Numbered from the stretch's first letter, positions 1 through 8,832 are shown. The stretch is 64,000 nucleotides of DNA from Sporofaciens musculi (GCF_009830285.1 NZ_WUQX01000001.1:496501-560500), one strand, 5' to 3'. Numbers and translations are program-made. Notes: a model not told the origin generated them from the letters alone.

Positions 1-2
1 CC

Positions 3-1256
3 AGACTCTATCTTGCACTCCTGGAAGCAATTCTGACACATACATTGGGAGATGAGCAGACGGTTCAGCTAGAACGGCTCAACCAGGTCTTGTCCCAAAA
101 ATTGAACCTTTTACTGGAGGAAGATTTGAATGAGCTTCTGGAATTGCTTGAGAAGGCAGGGCAGACAGAAGCTGTCAAGATTGTAAAATCCAGCGTATAT
201 AAGCAGACGACGGGTGAGTCTATCTCCCCCAGGGCTGCGGACAGATTTTATACACGGGGCACCATGAAGACTTCGGGAAACACCCGATATTTCATGCCGG
301 AATCACAGATGCAGGAATATGAAAGCGGCAGAGGCAAGAAAGGTATGTATACCGCTTCTGTGTCTAATGCATCTTCCGGAGGTCTGTCCGCAGCATCTGA
401 GGAGGAAGGAAGAATCTATAGCGTCACTAAGGGAAGGAACGTCCAGATTAATCAGGAATTCGATGCCAGAAGCCGTACTGGAGAGCAGCAAATCAGCCAA
501 AGGAATCAGGTTTTAAGCAAGGTTGGAAAAGAAAGTGCCGCAACACCTGGCGTTACCGGAGGAAAGGCGGCGGTTACGGGAAAAGAACTGGAAAGAGCCA
601 ACAGTTTTGCCGCCCATATAAGCGGGAGCGGAAACTTACTTAAGAATCCAGGGATTACGGCAAAGAATGAGGAAGTGACAGGGCTTCTCGCGGCGCTTAC
701 GTCCATCAAAGGGCAGATGTATGCGGCTGGTTCTGGAAAGGACAGCGCGTTAAAGACTCCTGTAAAGAGTGCAGTCAACCAGATGGTGGATTATTATCTT
801 GCCCAGAAGGGCGTCTATAAAGTGTATCATTACACAACCAATATCTATGAGAAGACGAAGAGCCCACAGAAAGCAGCCCAGGAGGGGCTTCAATACGCAT
901 ATAAGATATTTATGGAGAAAAAAGAGGATGGGGCATACAGACAGCAGGAAGCCTATTCCGAGAGAGCTGGTTTCTTTCAAACGCTGCTTAAGAGCCAAAA
1001 TATGCAGGCAGACTTGATTAGAGGGATGAAGCTTTTAGAAGGGAACTGGCGTGAATTTCTGAAATCCATTGGAGAGAGTGAGAAGAAGGGAATTGCGCTG
1101 ACCATGCAGAAGCACAGCCCTTGGGCAATGCTGATGGAGCCTGAGGAGATAAGAAAAGACGGGAAGAATGGAAAGGAGAAGCTTATCCTGGCAGAAGCCG
1201 CCTGCGTGGCGGCAATGGTACTTGTGTATCTTTGTTACCGGCTGTTTTTTGGATAG
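3..1256 (+). CDS. Unknown protein with C-terminal membrane anchor, 5' end cut by window
   Basis: The reading frame is open to the left edge (codons read through from base 3), so the apparent TTG start at 45 is probably internal and the N-terminus is missing. About 418 residues are visible. The first part is charged and helical (a Leu/Glu-rich stretch near the start), the middle is Gly/Ser/Ala-rich and low complexity, and a compact region from about residue 220 is rich in Tyr, Lys and Gln. The last 25 residues form one hydrophobic segment followed by a short Arg-Leu-Phe-Phe-Gly tail, which looks like a C-terminal tail anchor. I recognise no family. It is followed 48 bases later by another unknown gene on the same strand. 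Confidence 0.7.
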   Translation, partial: RLYLALLEAILTHTLGDEQTVQLERLNQVLSQKLNLLLEEDLNELLELLEKAGQTEAVKIVKSSVYKQTTGESISPRAADRFYTRGTMKTSGNTRYFMPESQMQEYESGRGKKGMYTASVSNASSGGLSAASEEEGRIYSVTKGRNVQINQEFDARSRTGEQQISQRNQVLSKVGKESAATPGVTGGKAAVTGKELERANSFAAHISGSGNLLKNPGITAKNEEVTGLLAALTSIKGQMYAAGSGKDSALKTPVKSAVNQMVDYYLAQKGVYKVYHYTTNIYEKTKSPQKAAQEGLQYAYKIFMEKKEDGAYRQQEAYSERAGFFQTLLKSQNMQADLIRGMKLLEGNWREFLKSIGESEKKGIALTMQKHSPWAMLMEPEEIRKDGKNGKEKLILAEAACVAAMVLVYLCYRLFFG

Positions 1257-1304
1257 AAAAATACAGGAAACGCGGCAGAAACGCCGCCTTTCTGGATTAG
1301 TAGG

Positions 1305-1652
1305 ATGAGCAAAAGGAATATGGCGGCAGACAATATGAAAGTTTTTGAACAATTTCGTTCACGTGTAGAACCTGGGATGCTTGAGGAGATTCGTTTGTTT
1401 CTTGGAGTTGAAGATGGAGTAAGCGACTACAGTGTGGGGGCGGACAAGTACCAGAAGATTTATATTCATATATTTTTGGAAAAGTTTTCCTATGTATTGG
1501 CAAAAAATATATTTTTACATCTTTCGGAGTTTATGAGACAGAGTTATTTTAATGTTTATGTCTGTGAAGAAATAGAAGAAAAGGTGTGTTACCAGTTCCT
1601 GACCGGCCTGAGCGGAAAGGACGGGGTTAGGATGGAGGTTGCGATTGAGTGA
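1305..1652 (+). CDS. Small protein of unknown function
   Basis: This is a 115-residue frame with no stop overlap with its neighbours and no signal peptide or membrane segment. It is rich in Phe, Tyr and Glu with a central amphipathic stretch and two Cys near residues 86 and 92. I do not recognise it. The start is uncertain: the ATG at 1305 has almost no spacing behind its AGTAGG, and the ATGs at 1320 and 1338 are alternatives. A GC-rich hairpin (GCGGC/GCCGC) lies in the 48-base gap upstream. It may be cotranscribed with the edge-truncated gene before it. Confidence 0.5.
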   Translation: MSKRNMAADNMKVFEQFRSRVEPGMLEEIRLFLGVEDGVSDYSVGADKYQKIYIHIFLEKFSYVLAKNIFLHLSEFMRQSYFNVYVCEEIEEKVCYQFLTGLSGKDGVRMEVAIE

Positions 1653-1676
1653 AGCCTTACTGATCTCAGTAAACAG

Positions 1677-1701
1677 GCAATTCGGGGCGGCCCCGAATTG
1701 C
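1677..1701. terminator. GC-rich perfect hairpin between convergent genes
   Basis: An 11-bp perfect stem (GCAATTCGGGG / CCCCGAATTGC) closes a 3-base loop between the plus-strand gene ending at 1652 and the minus-strand gene ending at 1722. No U-tract follows directly, although an A5-GC-T5 stretch and T6 run lie about 12 bases further on. It most likely acts as a bidirectional terminator. Confidence 0.55.
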
Positions 1702-1721
1702 TGTCCGCTGTAAAAAGCTTT

Positions 1722-3464
1722 TTATTTTTTTAAGGCGTATTCCCGAACCAGGTCGAAAGGCGCTGGTCCAATATCGAGCACAGCCTTATGGAATTTTTTC
1801 TGAGAAAAATCATCTCCCCATGCCTCAAGGGCTTCTTTTTTCATTTCAAGAAATTCTACATATCCAATGTAATATTTCAGGTAATTTGCCGGATCGGCAA
1901 TGATTAAGTCATATATCTTTTCAATGGTGTCTGTATCAGTAATCCCATAGCTTCGGAAGAAAGAAACAGCATCCAGAAGCGTCCATCCCTCATAATGAAT
2001 CCCCATATCGGCAAGGGCATAAAGTCCCAGGATTACGGAGGTGTTTTTCTGCATCAGCGTTGCCTGCTCCTTGGAGACAGGGGCGTAATAGTAGCTCATC
2101 ATCTCGCTGTAGGTTGCCCATCCTTCCACATATCCGCCGTAGTTCAGCAGATTTCGGATGAGGTCCGGCTTCCTGCTGGCATAGTAGGTGGTCTGATACA
2201 GATGGCCAGGATAACCTTCATGGGCAAGGGTTGTAAAGAGTGACAAATCGTCCGGCAGGTGTCCCTGGTTAATGTAAATGACATTGTCGGCGGGATTGTC
2301 AATGGCAGGTATCATATAGAATGCAGGGCTTAGATATTCCTCCATGGATTTCTGGACATATTTGATTTCCGTGTTGACTTTAGGCGGCTTGGGGAAATTA
2401 TCTGTCAGTTTGTCTTGCAGGTCGTTAAGAATTGCCGTAGGATCGGGATTCTCAAGAAGGGTTCCCTGAGTCTTAAAAAGGTCAGAGGATACAGAAGCCC
2501 CTTCTGCGGTTGGCGATAGGATTTTCTGCATGTCTGTCAGGTCTTTGAACATCTGTCCCTGAGTCAACTGCTGTAGCTCTGGTATGGTTCTGGATGAGCC
2601 TGTTTCGGAGGCTACGGTAAGCTCATAGAATTTCCTGCCGTCGGGAAGATGGCATAGGCCGTTATTATTTTTTCCGGTTTCACGTAAGGCGGTAAGCCCC
2701 TCTTTTAGCTCGGCGTATGCCGGAAAAATATAATTCTTGATGTGCTCAGAATTTGTTTCTATGTAAGACTTTTTCGCTTCATCAGGAAGTTCTGCGTTGG
2801 CAAGCCGTTCCTCAAAGGAGGAATAGAGATAATTTTGGTCGCCCATATCAATGAAGGCCTGACACTCGGCTATGATGGCGTCGGCTGAATAAGAGGCCAT
2901 AAACAGGCCGGAGGCCGATTTTGCCTGTTCAAATTCCAGAATAGAGTGAAAATATTCAGGTGTTTTGGTCAGCAGTTCCAGGTAGGTGTCGATATCCGAC
3001 TGGCTGTAGAACTGATATTCTGACAACAGAACGGGAAGCTGGGCTTGGGTTCCGGTTAAAGGCGCCAGAGGTTCCTCATAGAGCCCATAAGGGGCAAGGG
3101 CACGGGCAGATACCATATAATTTTCAAGGATATCATAGGTCAGCCGATTTTTTTTCGACAAACGGTTTCGGTCAAAGGAGTGAAGCAGGGCGATTGCATT
3201 TTCTGCAGAGGCGCAGATTGCCGTGGTATCCGTTGTGCAGTATCCGAAGGTTATGGGCGCCTGTTCAATCCCGTAGCTTTTCGGATTCTTGAGTGTGTAG
3301 TGTAGAGAAATCGTGCTTCCGGCTACCTCCTGGCGAAAAAGCTCTTTCGTGTAGGCTTCAAATCGTTGGTTTTCATTTCCGCTAAAATGGCGGAACAGAA
3401 CGACAGATACAAAAAGGGCCGCCAGAAACAGGGAGGCAATGATTGCAGAGCGTTTTTTTGACAT
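1722..3464 (-). CDS. DUF885 family membrane-anchored putative metallopeptidase
   Basis: The 580-residue product begins with Met-Ser-Lys-Lys-Arg and one hydrophobic segment (about residues 8-25), so it is exported or anchored by its N-terminus. The C-terminal half carries the DUF885 signature HEGYPGH at about residues 415-421, followed by EGWATYSEM near 447, the expected zinc-ligand glutamate region. Family members are inferred metallocarboxypeptidase-like enzymes; substrate is unknown. The start at 3464 is chosen because GGAAGG precedes it at good spacing and the signal segment follows; a longer in-frame extension to 3581 would run across the divergent promoter of the next gene and is unlikely. 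It is monocistronic, transcribed away from the Uma2 gene. Confidence 0.85.
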   Translation of the reverse strand: MSKKRSAIIASLFLAALFVSVVLFRHFSGNENQRFEAYTKELFRQEVAGSTISLHYTLKNPKSYGIEQAPITFGYCTTDTTAICASAENAIALLHSFDRNRLSKKNRLTYDILENYMVSARALAPYGLYEEPLAPLTGTQAQLPVLLSEYQFYSQSDIDTYLELLTKTPEYFHSILEFEQAKSASGLFMASYSADAIIAECQAFIDMGDQNYLYSSFEERLANAELPDEAKKSYIETNSEHIKNYIFPAYAELKEGLTALRETGKNNNGLCHLPDGRKFYELTVASETGSSRTIPELQQLTQGQMFKDLTDMQKILSPTAEGASVSSDLFKTQGTLLENPDPTAILNDLQDKLTDNFPKPPKVNTEIKYVQKSMEEYLSPAFYMIPAIDNPADNVIYINQGHLPDDLSLFTTLAHEGYPGHLYQTTYYASRKPDLIRNLLNYGGYVEGWATYSEMMSYYYAPVSKEQATLMQKNTSVILGLYALADMGIHYEGWTLLDAVSFFRSYGITDTDTIEKIYDLIIADPANYLKYYIGYVEFLEMKKEALEAWGDDFSQKKFHKAVLDIGPAPFDLVREYALKK

Positions 3465-3557
3465 AAGAAACCTTCCGTGTTTTTTATATGTATATGCGGG
3501 AAATGCCAATGACATGCAGGATTTTTGGACAAGTCTGACGCCAGGCGGCATTTTGTC

Positions 3558-3586
3558 TTGTAGACAGGAAAAATTTACCATATAAT
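3558..3586 (+). promoter_or_regulatory. Promoter for the Uma2-like gene
   Basis: TTGTAG (3558-3563) and TATAAT (3581-3586) are separated by exactly 17 bases, 73 bases before the start codon. This sigma-A-like promoter lies in the divergent gap upstream of the DUF885 gene. Confidence 0.6.
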
Positions 3587-3658
3587 AGAGATGTGAGGGA
3601 AATCATGAATGTATAGGCAACCTTAAATTTTGGTATATTTTGAAGAAGGGATGGTTAC

Positions 3659-4429
3659 ATGAATATAGTATTGATGGAGTATTACCGAGAATTGAAGGGC
3701 TATACATATGAGAAGCTATCGGAATTGTCAGGAATTCCGATAGAGACAGTACAAAAGATTTTTAAGGGAGAGGCGTTCTCTCTGGATTGTGAAGCATTGC
3801 AGGCATTGGAAAAAGTGCTGAAGACAGAGCATTATGGAAACGAGGTACGGAAGACGGGCGCATATGGGGTAAAGAAGAAGGACTATACGCTGGAGGATTA
3901 TTATGCGCTGCCGGAAGATCAGAGGGTGGAATTGATTGACGGGAAATTCTACGAGATGAAGGCGCCGACAACCGGACATCAGGCGGTGTCTATGGAGATT
4001 TCTATGCAGATTTTTCATTACATAAGCAGGAAAAAGGGCCAGTGCAGAGTTTTGTTTGCGCCGGTGGACGTGCAGCTTGACTGTGACGATCAGACGATGG
4101 TACAGCCGGATGTTTTGATCATCTGTGACAAAGATAAGATTATCAGAAGATGTATCATGGGTGCGCCGGATTTTATCATTGAGATCTTGTCTGAGTCAAC
4201 CCAAAAGAAGGATATATATCTGAAGCTTCACAAGTATGAGGCGGCAGGAGTCAGGGAATATTGGATGGTGGATACAGACCGGCGCAAAGTCATTGTTTAC
4301 TTTTTTGAAAAGGATGCTTATCCGGCCATATATGGTATGAAGGATAAGATTCCGGTTGAGATTTTCGGTGGTGAATTGGAGATTGATTTTGCTTTAGTAG
4401 AAGATACTTTGACAGATATTGGCCAGTAA
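3659..4429 (+). CDS. Uma2-family (DUF820) PD-(D/E)XK nuclease-fold protein with N-terminal HTH
   Basis: The 256-residue protein has two parts. Residues 1-60 look like an XRE-type helix-turn-helix (YTYEKLSELSGIPIETVQKI). Residues 78-240 carry Uma2 features: LEDYYALPEDQRVELIDGKF, then a QPDVLIIC strand, and the core FIIEILSEST with a downstream LKLHKYEAAGVREYW. Uma2 proteins have a restriction-endonuclease-like fold and are common as multi-copy genes, but their role is not established. Fusion of an HTH to Uma2 occurs in Clostridia and cyanobacteria; here it could bind its own promoter. Its own promoter is 73 bases upstream, and the next transcription unit starts just after its stop. Confidence 0.85.
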   Translation: MNIVLMEYYRELKGYTYEKLSELSGIPIETVQKIFKGEAFSLDCEALQALEKVLKTEHYGNEVRKTGAYGVKKKDYTLEDYYALPEDQRVELIDGKFYEMKAPTTGHQAVSMEISMQIFHYISRKKGQCRVLFAPVDVQLDCDDQTMVQPDVLIICDKDKIIRRCIMGAPDFIIEILSESTQKKDIYLKLHKYEAAGVREYWMVDTDRRKVIVYFFEKDAYPAIYGMKDKIPVEIFGGELEIDFALVEDTLTDIGQ

Positions 4430-4476
4430 ATAGCTGCATGGCAGAATTGATAAAGCCAAATATATAAAAACCGTAC

Positions 4477-4506
4477 TTGACAAGCAGAGCAAGTGTATGA
4501 TAGGAT
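4477..4506 (+). promoter_or_regulatory. Promoter of the metG leader
   Basis: TTGACA at 4477-4482 and TAGGAT at 4501-4506 are 18 bases apart. Initiation would be near 4513, giving a leader of about 200 bases before metG, which holds the T-box below. Confidence 0.6.
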
Positions 4507-4509
4507 TTT

Positions 4510-4680
4510 GAACATAATCAATGAAAGGGTTCGCCCGTTATAGCGTAAGAGTGTTGCAGGAGACAGACAGCACTTAATGAGGTTCTGTCCGTGAGGGCAG
4601 GATGAATGAGAAGTGGTAACACAGTGAGATTCCGTCTTCTTGATATATTTTAAAATATATTGAGAGGGCGGTTTTTTGTA
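4510..4680 (+). promoter_or_regulatory. T-box leader of metG (tRNA-sensing)
   Basis: The leader contains GAAGTGGTAACACAG around 4610-4624, a variant of the conserved T-box sequence whose TGGT would pair with the ACCA end of uncharged tRNA. It is followed directly by a long terminator hairpin with a T6 tract and then metG. T-boxes in front of metG are well established in Clostridia; uncharged tRNA-Met would favour antitermination. Candidate AUG specifier triplets occur upstream (for example near 4521 and 4577), but I could not fold stem I by eye, so the specifier is unassigned. Confidence 0.65.
4632..4677 (+). terminator. T-box intrinsic terminator
   Basis: CCGTCTTCT at 4632-4640 pairs with AGAGGGCGG ending at 4671, extended by an A/T-rich palindrome in between, and is followed by T6 (4672-4677). 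This is the expression platform of the T-box. Confidence 0.8.
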
Positions 4681-4711
4681 GATTGACTTATCAGGAAGGG
4701 AGAGAAAGAAA

Positions 4712-6637
4712 ATGAGTGAAAAACCAAAGTATTATATTACGACAGCGATTGCTTATACATCAGGAAAGCCTCACATTGGGAACACCTATGAGATTATTCT
4801 TGCGGACGCTATTGCCAGGTACAAGAGAAGTAAAGGGTATGACGTATTCTTCCAGACAGGAACAGACGAGCATGGCCAGAAGATTGAGTTAAAGGCGCAG
4901 GAGGCAGGCATTACCCCAAAGGAATATGTAGATAATGTTGCAGGAGAAATCCGCCGGATTTGGGATTTGATGAATACCTCCTATGATAAATTCATCCGTA
5001 CAACGGATGAGGATCATGAGAAGCAGGTCCAGAAGATTTTCAAGAAATTGTACGACCAGGGGGATATTTATAAGGGATATTATGAAGGAATGTACTGTAC
5101 GCCCTGCGAGTCTTTCTTTACAGAGTCCCAGTTGGTGGACGGTAAATGTCCGGACTGTGGGCGCGAGGTTTTGCCTGCCAAGGAAGAAGCGTATTTCTTC
5201 AAAATGAGCAAATATGCGGACCGCCTGATTGAGCATATCAACGCCCATCCAGAATTCATCCAGCCTGTATCAAGGAAAAATGAGATGATGAATAATTTCC
5301 TGCTTCCGGGGCTGCAGGATTTGTGTGTGTCCAGGACTTCGTTTAAATGGGGAATTCCTGTGGACTTTGACCCTAAGCATGTTGTCTACGTGTGGCTGGA
5401 TGCTTTGACGAACTATATCACGGGAATTGGGTATGAGTGTGACAAAGAGAGTACAGAGCAGTTTAAAAAGGAATGGCCGGCAGATTTGCATTTGATTGGA
5501 AAGGATATTATCCGGTTCCATACTATTTACTGGCCGATTTTCCTGATGGCTCTTGATGTACCACTTCCGAAGCAGATTTTTGGTCATCCCTGGCTTTTGC
5601 AGGGGGATGGCAAGATGAGCAAGTCCAAGGGAAATGTGCTGTATGCGGATGAGCTGGTGGATTTCTTCGGGGTGGACGCTGTGCGGTACTTTGTGCTTCA
5701 TGAGATGCCTTTTGACAATGATGGTGTGATTACCTGGGAGTTGATGGTTGAGCGTATGAATTCTGACCTTGCAAATACCCTTGGCAATCTGGTGAATCGG
5801 ACGGTTTCTATGACGAACAAGTATTTCGGCGGTGCAGTAACCAATAAGGGCGTTGCCGAGACTGAGGAAGAAAAAGCTGTGGATGCAGATTTAAAAGCCG
5901 TTACAGAGAATACGCCGAAGGCTGTGGATTCTAAGATGGAAAGCCTACGGGTTGCGGATGCAATTACAGAGATTTTTAATCTGTTTAAGCGTTGTAATAA
6001 ATATATCGACGAAACTATGCCGTGGGCTCTGGCTAAAGATGAGGCTAAGAAGGAACGTCTGGAAACGGTGCTTTACAATCTGATTGAAAGTATCAAGGCA
6101 GGGGCAGTCTTAATCGAGTCGTTTATGCCGGAAACCTCTGAAAAAATTCTTTTTCAGCTTGGCGACGGCAGGGTGACGGACAAGCCTGAGATTTTATTTG
6201 CAAGGCTTGATGTGGATGAGGTGATGAAGAAGGTGGATGAGCTTCATCCGCCTGTGAAAGAGGAGGAAAGCGCGAAGGAGGACACGCCTGTGATTGATAT
6301 AGAGGCGAAGCCGGAGATTACCTTCGAGGAATTTGGAAAAATGCAGTTCCAGGTTGGCGAGATTATTGCCTGTGAGGAGGTAAAGAAATCGAAGAAGCTT
6401 TTGTGTTCTCAGGTGAAGGTGGGCAGTCAGGTGAAGCAGATTGTATCCGGAATCAAGGCTCATTATAAGCCGGAGGAAATGGTCGGGAAAAAGGTTATGG
6501 TTCTTGTGAATCTGAAACCGGCGAAGCTGGCTGGCGTGCTGTCTGAGGGGATGCTTTTGTGCGCCGAGGATGCAGAAGGAAATCTGGCTTTGATGACACC
6601 GGAGAAGGAGATGCCGGCAGGGGCAGAGATTTGCTAA
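4712..6637 (+). CDS. metG: Methionine-tRNA ligase with C-terminal tRNA-binding domain
   Basis: The 641-residue enzyme charges tRNA-Met in the cytoplasm. The class I signatures are present: HIGN at residues 21-24 and KMSKS at 301-305. A zinc knuckle in the connective peptide is formed by C129-x2-C132 and a second pair CPDC near 146. The anticodon-binding helical domain follows, then a short acidic linker and a Trbp111/EMAP-like tRNA-binding domain from about residue 535 (FEEFGKMQFQVGEI onwards). Length is normal for the dimeric, domain-appended type. GGGAG precedes the ATG at 4712. The gene is under the T-box described above and is followed after 18 bases by ddh. Confidence 0.98.
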   Translation: MSEKPKYYITTAIAYTSGKPHIGNTYEIILADAIARYKRSKGYDVFFQTGTDEHGQKIELKAQEAGITPKEYVDNVAGEIRRIWDLMNTSYDKFIRTTDEDHEKQVQKIFKKLYDQGDIYKGYYEGMYCTPCESFFTESQLVDGKCPDCGREVLPAKEEAYFFKMSKYADRLIEHINAHPEFIQPVSRKNEMMNNFLLPGLQDLCVSRTSFKWGIPVDFDPKHVVYVWLDALTNYITGIGYECDKESTEQFKKEWPADLHLIGKDIIRFHTIYWPIFLMALDVPLPKQIFGHPWLLQGDGKMSKSKGNVLYADELVDFFGVDAVRYFVLHEMPFDNDGVITWELMVERMNSDLANTLGNLVNRTVSMTNKYFGGAVTNKGVAETEEEKAVDADLKAVTENTPKAVDSKMESLRVADAITEIFNLFKRCNKYIDETMPWALAKDEAKKERLETVLYNLIESIKAGAVLIESFMPETSEKILFQLGDGRVTDKPEILFARLDVDEVMKKVDELHPPVKEEESAKEDTPVIDIEAKPEITFEEFGKMQFQVGEIIACEEVKKSKKLLCSQVKVGSQVKQIVSGIKAHYKPEEMVGKKVMVLVNLKPAKLAGVLSEGMLLCAEDAEGNLALMTPEKEMPAGAEIC

Positions 6638-6655
6638 AAGGAGGATGTTGCTTGT

Positions 6656-7642
6656 ATGGAAAAAATAAGAATTGGAATCGTAGGATATGGAAATATCGGA
6701 AGGGGCGTGGAGCTTGCCGTTGCCCGCAATGAGGATATGGAGTTGAAGGCTGTATTTACCAGGCGTAAGCCGGCTTCTGTGAAGCTTCATACTGAGGGCG
6801 TGGCTGTTAAGCATATGGATGAACTGCTGTCCATGAAGGATGAGGTTGACGTTCTGGTGCTTTGCGGTGGTTCAGCGACGGATCTGCCTGTGATGGGGCC
6901 TAAGATTGCGGCGAATTTTAACACGATTGACAGCTTTGATACCCATGCGAGAATTCCGGAGTATTTTGGAAATGTGGACAAGGCGGCAAAGTCGGGCGGA
7001 AAGATTGGGATTATTTCCGTTGGATGGGATCCTGGAATGTTTTCACTGAACCGTCTGTATGGGGAGGCGATTCTTCCTCAGGGAAGTACGTATACGTTCT
7101 GGGGCAAGGGCGTGAGCCAGGGACATTCAGATGCAATCCGCAGAGTGGAGGGCGTGAAAAACGGCATCCAGTATACGGTGCCGATTGAGGCGGCGGTAGA
7201 GCGTGTCAGGAGTGGAAGCGAGCCTGATTTAACTACACGGGAAAAGCATCTCAGGGAATGTTATGTGGTTCCTGAGGAGGGGGCCGATTTACAGGCCATT
7301 GAGAAGGCCATTAAGACGATGCCAAATTATTTTGACGAGTATGAGACAACGGTGACGTTTATCACGGAGGAGGAATTAAAGGCGAACCACAGTAAGATGC
7401 CTCACGGCGGGTTTGTGATTCGCAGCGGTGAGACTGGGGAAGATGGGAATCAGCATATTATTGAGTATTCTCTGAAGCTTAATTCTAATCCGGAATTTAC
7501 GGCCAGCGTGCTAATCTGCTATGCGAGGGCGGCGTACCGTCTGGCGAAGGCGGGAGAGTGCGGAGCAAGGACTGTTTTTGATATTGCGCCATCGCTTTTG
7601 TCTGCCAAGACGCCAGAGGAGCTTAGGGCAGGGCTTTTATAG
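6656..7642 (+). CDS. ddh: meso-diaminopimelate D-dehydrogenase
   Basis: The 328-residue protein matches the NADPH-dependent enzyme that converts tetrahydrodipicolinate to meso-diaminopimelate in one step, supplying lysine and peptidoglycan. The N-terminal Rossmann motif GIVGYGNIGRG is at about residues 7-17, followed by VLVLCGGSATD and the substrate-binding stretch GIISVGWDPGMFSLNRLYGE. Length is typical of the family (about 326). GGAGG lies upstream of the ATG and the gap to metG is only 18 bases without a terminator, so the two are probably cotranscribed and share T-box control. A terminator follows at 7680. Confidence 0.95.
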   Translation: MEKIRIGIVGYGNIGRGVELAVARNEDMELKAVFTRRKPASVKLHTEGVAVKHMDELLSMKDEVDVLVLCGGSATDLPVMGPKIAANFNTIDSFDTHARIPEYFGNVDKAAKSGGKIGIISVGWDPGMFSLNRLYGEAILPQGSTYTFWGKGVSQGHSDAIRRVEGVKNGIQYTVPIEAAVERVRSGSEPDLTTREKHLRECYVVPEEGADLQAIEKAIKTMPNYFDEYETTVTFITEEELKANHSKMPHGGFVIRSGETGEDGNQHIIEYSLKLNSNPEFTASVLICYARAAYRLAKAGECGARTVFDIAPSLLSAKTPEELRAGLL

Positions 7643-7679
7643 GAAATCAGCGGATGAAAAGACATTAAATATGTAATTG

Positions 7680-7728
7680 AAAAGGTTCAGTGGAGCTACT
7701 CGGTTGAGTAATGATGCTGAATCTTTTT
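7680..7728 (+). terminator. Terminator after metG-ddh
   Basis: AAAAGGTTCAG (7680-7690) pairs with CTGAATCTTTT (7717-7727) around an inner ACTC/GAGT hairpin, ending in a T5 run. It falls inside a spurious N-terminal extension of the LacI frame, which argues for the later start used here. Confidence 0.7.
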
Positions 7729-7732
7729 ATAT
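7704..7732 (+). promoter_or_regulatory. Promoter for the LacI-family gene
   Basis: TTGAGT (7704-7709) and TTATAT (7727-7732) are 17 bases apart and overlap the preceding terminator; the start codon at 7764 lies 32 bases downstream. Confidence 0.45.
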
Positions 7733-7763
7733 GTTTATTGGGATAAAAATCAGAGGGGGATGG

Positions 7764-8789
7764 ATGCATATGGAAAGCAGGAAAATAAGGATTGTTGATA
7801 TTGCTGAAGAATTAGGAGTAAGTACTGCTACCGTGTCGAATGTTATTCATGGAAAAACAAATAAAGTATCAGATGAAACAGTGAAACGGTTACAACAGCT
7901 TTTAGAAAAGAGGCAATATATTCCCATTATGGCAGGGATACTTCTGGCACAGAACGATTCTAAGATTATTGGGGTGGTGATCAATGACCATAAGAAGTAT
8001 GAAGGCCGTACTCTGGAGGATCAGTTTATTTCTGCCTCAGTGAATGCACTATCGAGGGAGACAGAAAGGGCGGGAAAATTCCTTATGGTTAAAATTACGG
8101 CTCAATGGAATGAAATTCCCCAATTTGCTTCCATGTGGAATATGGAGGGTATGGTACTGATTGGTTTCTGTGAGCAGGATTATAAGAAACTGAGAGAACA
8201 GATGCATATTCCCTTTGTGGTTTATGACGGATACATGAAAAGTGCCGGCAGCCTTGCAAATATTGAAGTAAATCATTATGATGGTGGGGTGCAGGTTGGA
8301 CGTTATTTGAAAAGCAGGGGGCATAGGGAGGTGCTTTGCGTATCAGATAATAAGGTTTGTATGGATATGGAGAGGTTTATGGGGCTTAAAAGCGAGCTCC
8401 CAGGTGCAAGACTTATTTTGATACCTATGGAACGGGAAAGGCGGATTCGTTTTTATAGGGAACATTTAGGAGAAATAAAGAATTATTCAGCCGTTTTTGC
8501 GGTATCGGATTATTATGCAATGGATTTAATTCAAGTGTTGAATCGTGCAGGCTTATCCGTGCCGGAGGACATATCTGTAGTTGGATTTGATAATGTGAGG
8601 GGTTGCGGAAATTTTGTGCCGCCGCTGACTACGGTAAAACAGGACTACAGGGAAAGGGCTGCTTTGGCGCTTAAACTGCTAAAACAATTAAGAGATGGAA
8701 ATTGTGGAGAAAAAAATGTAATTTTGCCTGTAACATTAATGGAGCGCAGCAGCGTGTGTGATATAAAGCTGCACAAAAAATACAGTTAA
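7764..8789 (+). CDS. LacI/PurR-family transcriptional regulator
   Basis: About 341 residues. The N-terminus carries the LacI helix-turn-helix and hinge (IRIVDIAEELGVSTATVSNV), followed by a periplasmic-binding-protein-like sensor domain ending in the typical VPEDISVVGFDNV region. The sensor recognises an unknown small molecule, usually a sugar or nucleobase. Start 7764 (or 7770) is supported by GAGGGGG just upstream and by the promoter and terminator that occupy any longer frame. The DNA-binding half is typical, but the stretch after it has fewer LacI hallmarks (no classic NNYNP-like motif). It sits directly upstream of an AAC(3)-like gene and an MFS carrier, its probable targets. Confidence 0.9.
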   Translation: MHMESRKIRIVDIAEELGVSTATVSNVIHGKTNKVSDETVKRLQQLLEKRQYIPIMAGILLAQNDSKIIGVVINDHKKYEGRTLEDQFISASVNALSRETERAGKFLMVKITAQWNEIPQFASMWNMEGMVLIGFCEQDYKKLREQMHIPFVVYDGYMKSAGSLANIEVNHYDGGVQVGRYLKSRGHREVLCVSDNKVCMDMERFMGLKSELPGARLILIPMERERRIRFYREHLGEIKNYSAVFAVSDYYAMDLIQVLNRAGLSVPEDISVVGFDNVRGCGNFVPPLTTVKQDYRERAALALKLLKQLRDGNCGEKNVILPVTLMERSSVCDIKLHKKYS

Positions 8790-8793
8790 ATTT

Positions 8794-8832
8794 TGTGATG
8801 GGTTACGCATTTAACCTTTGTAAACCATCACA
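8794..8832. promoter_or_regulatory. 13-bp imperfect inverted repeat, probable operator
   Basis: TGTGATGGGTTAC (8794-8806) and GTAAACCATCACA (8820-8832) match in 12 of 13 positions around a 13-base spacer. A -10-like TATAAT is at 8850-8855, so the right arm covers its -35 position. There is no T-tract, so an operator is more likely than a terminator. A shorter inner repeat GGTTA/TAACC is also present. The adjacent LacI-family regulator is the obvious candidate binder. Confidence 0.55.

Noticed and set aside
3465..3581. N-terminal extension of the DUF885 frame
   Set aside because: It runs through the promoter region of the divergent gene and lacks a ribosome site; the start at 3464 has one, followed by a signal segment.
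4510..4680. tRNA gene in the metG leader
   Set aside because: The structured region has no cloverleaf or TTC arm; the T-box and terminator explain it better.
6194..6814. 206-residue minus-strand frame at the metG/ddh junction
   Set aside because: It lies opposite two well-supported genes and has a His/Leu-rich composition typical of antisense frames.
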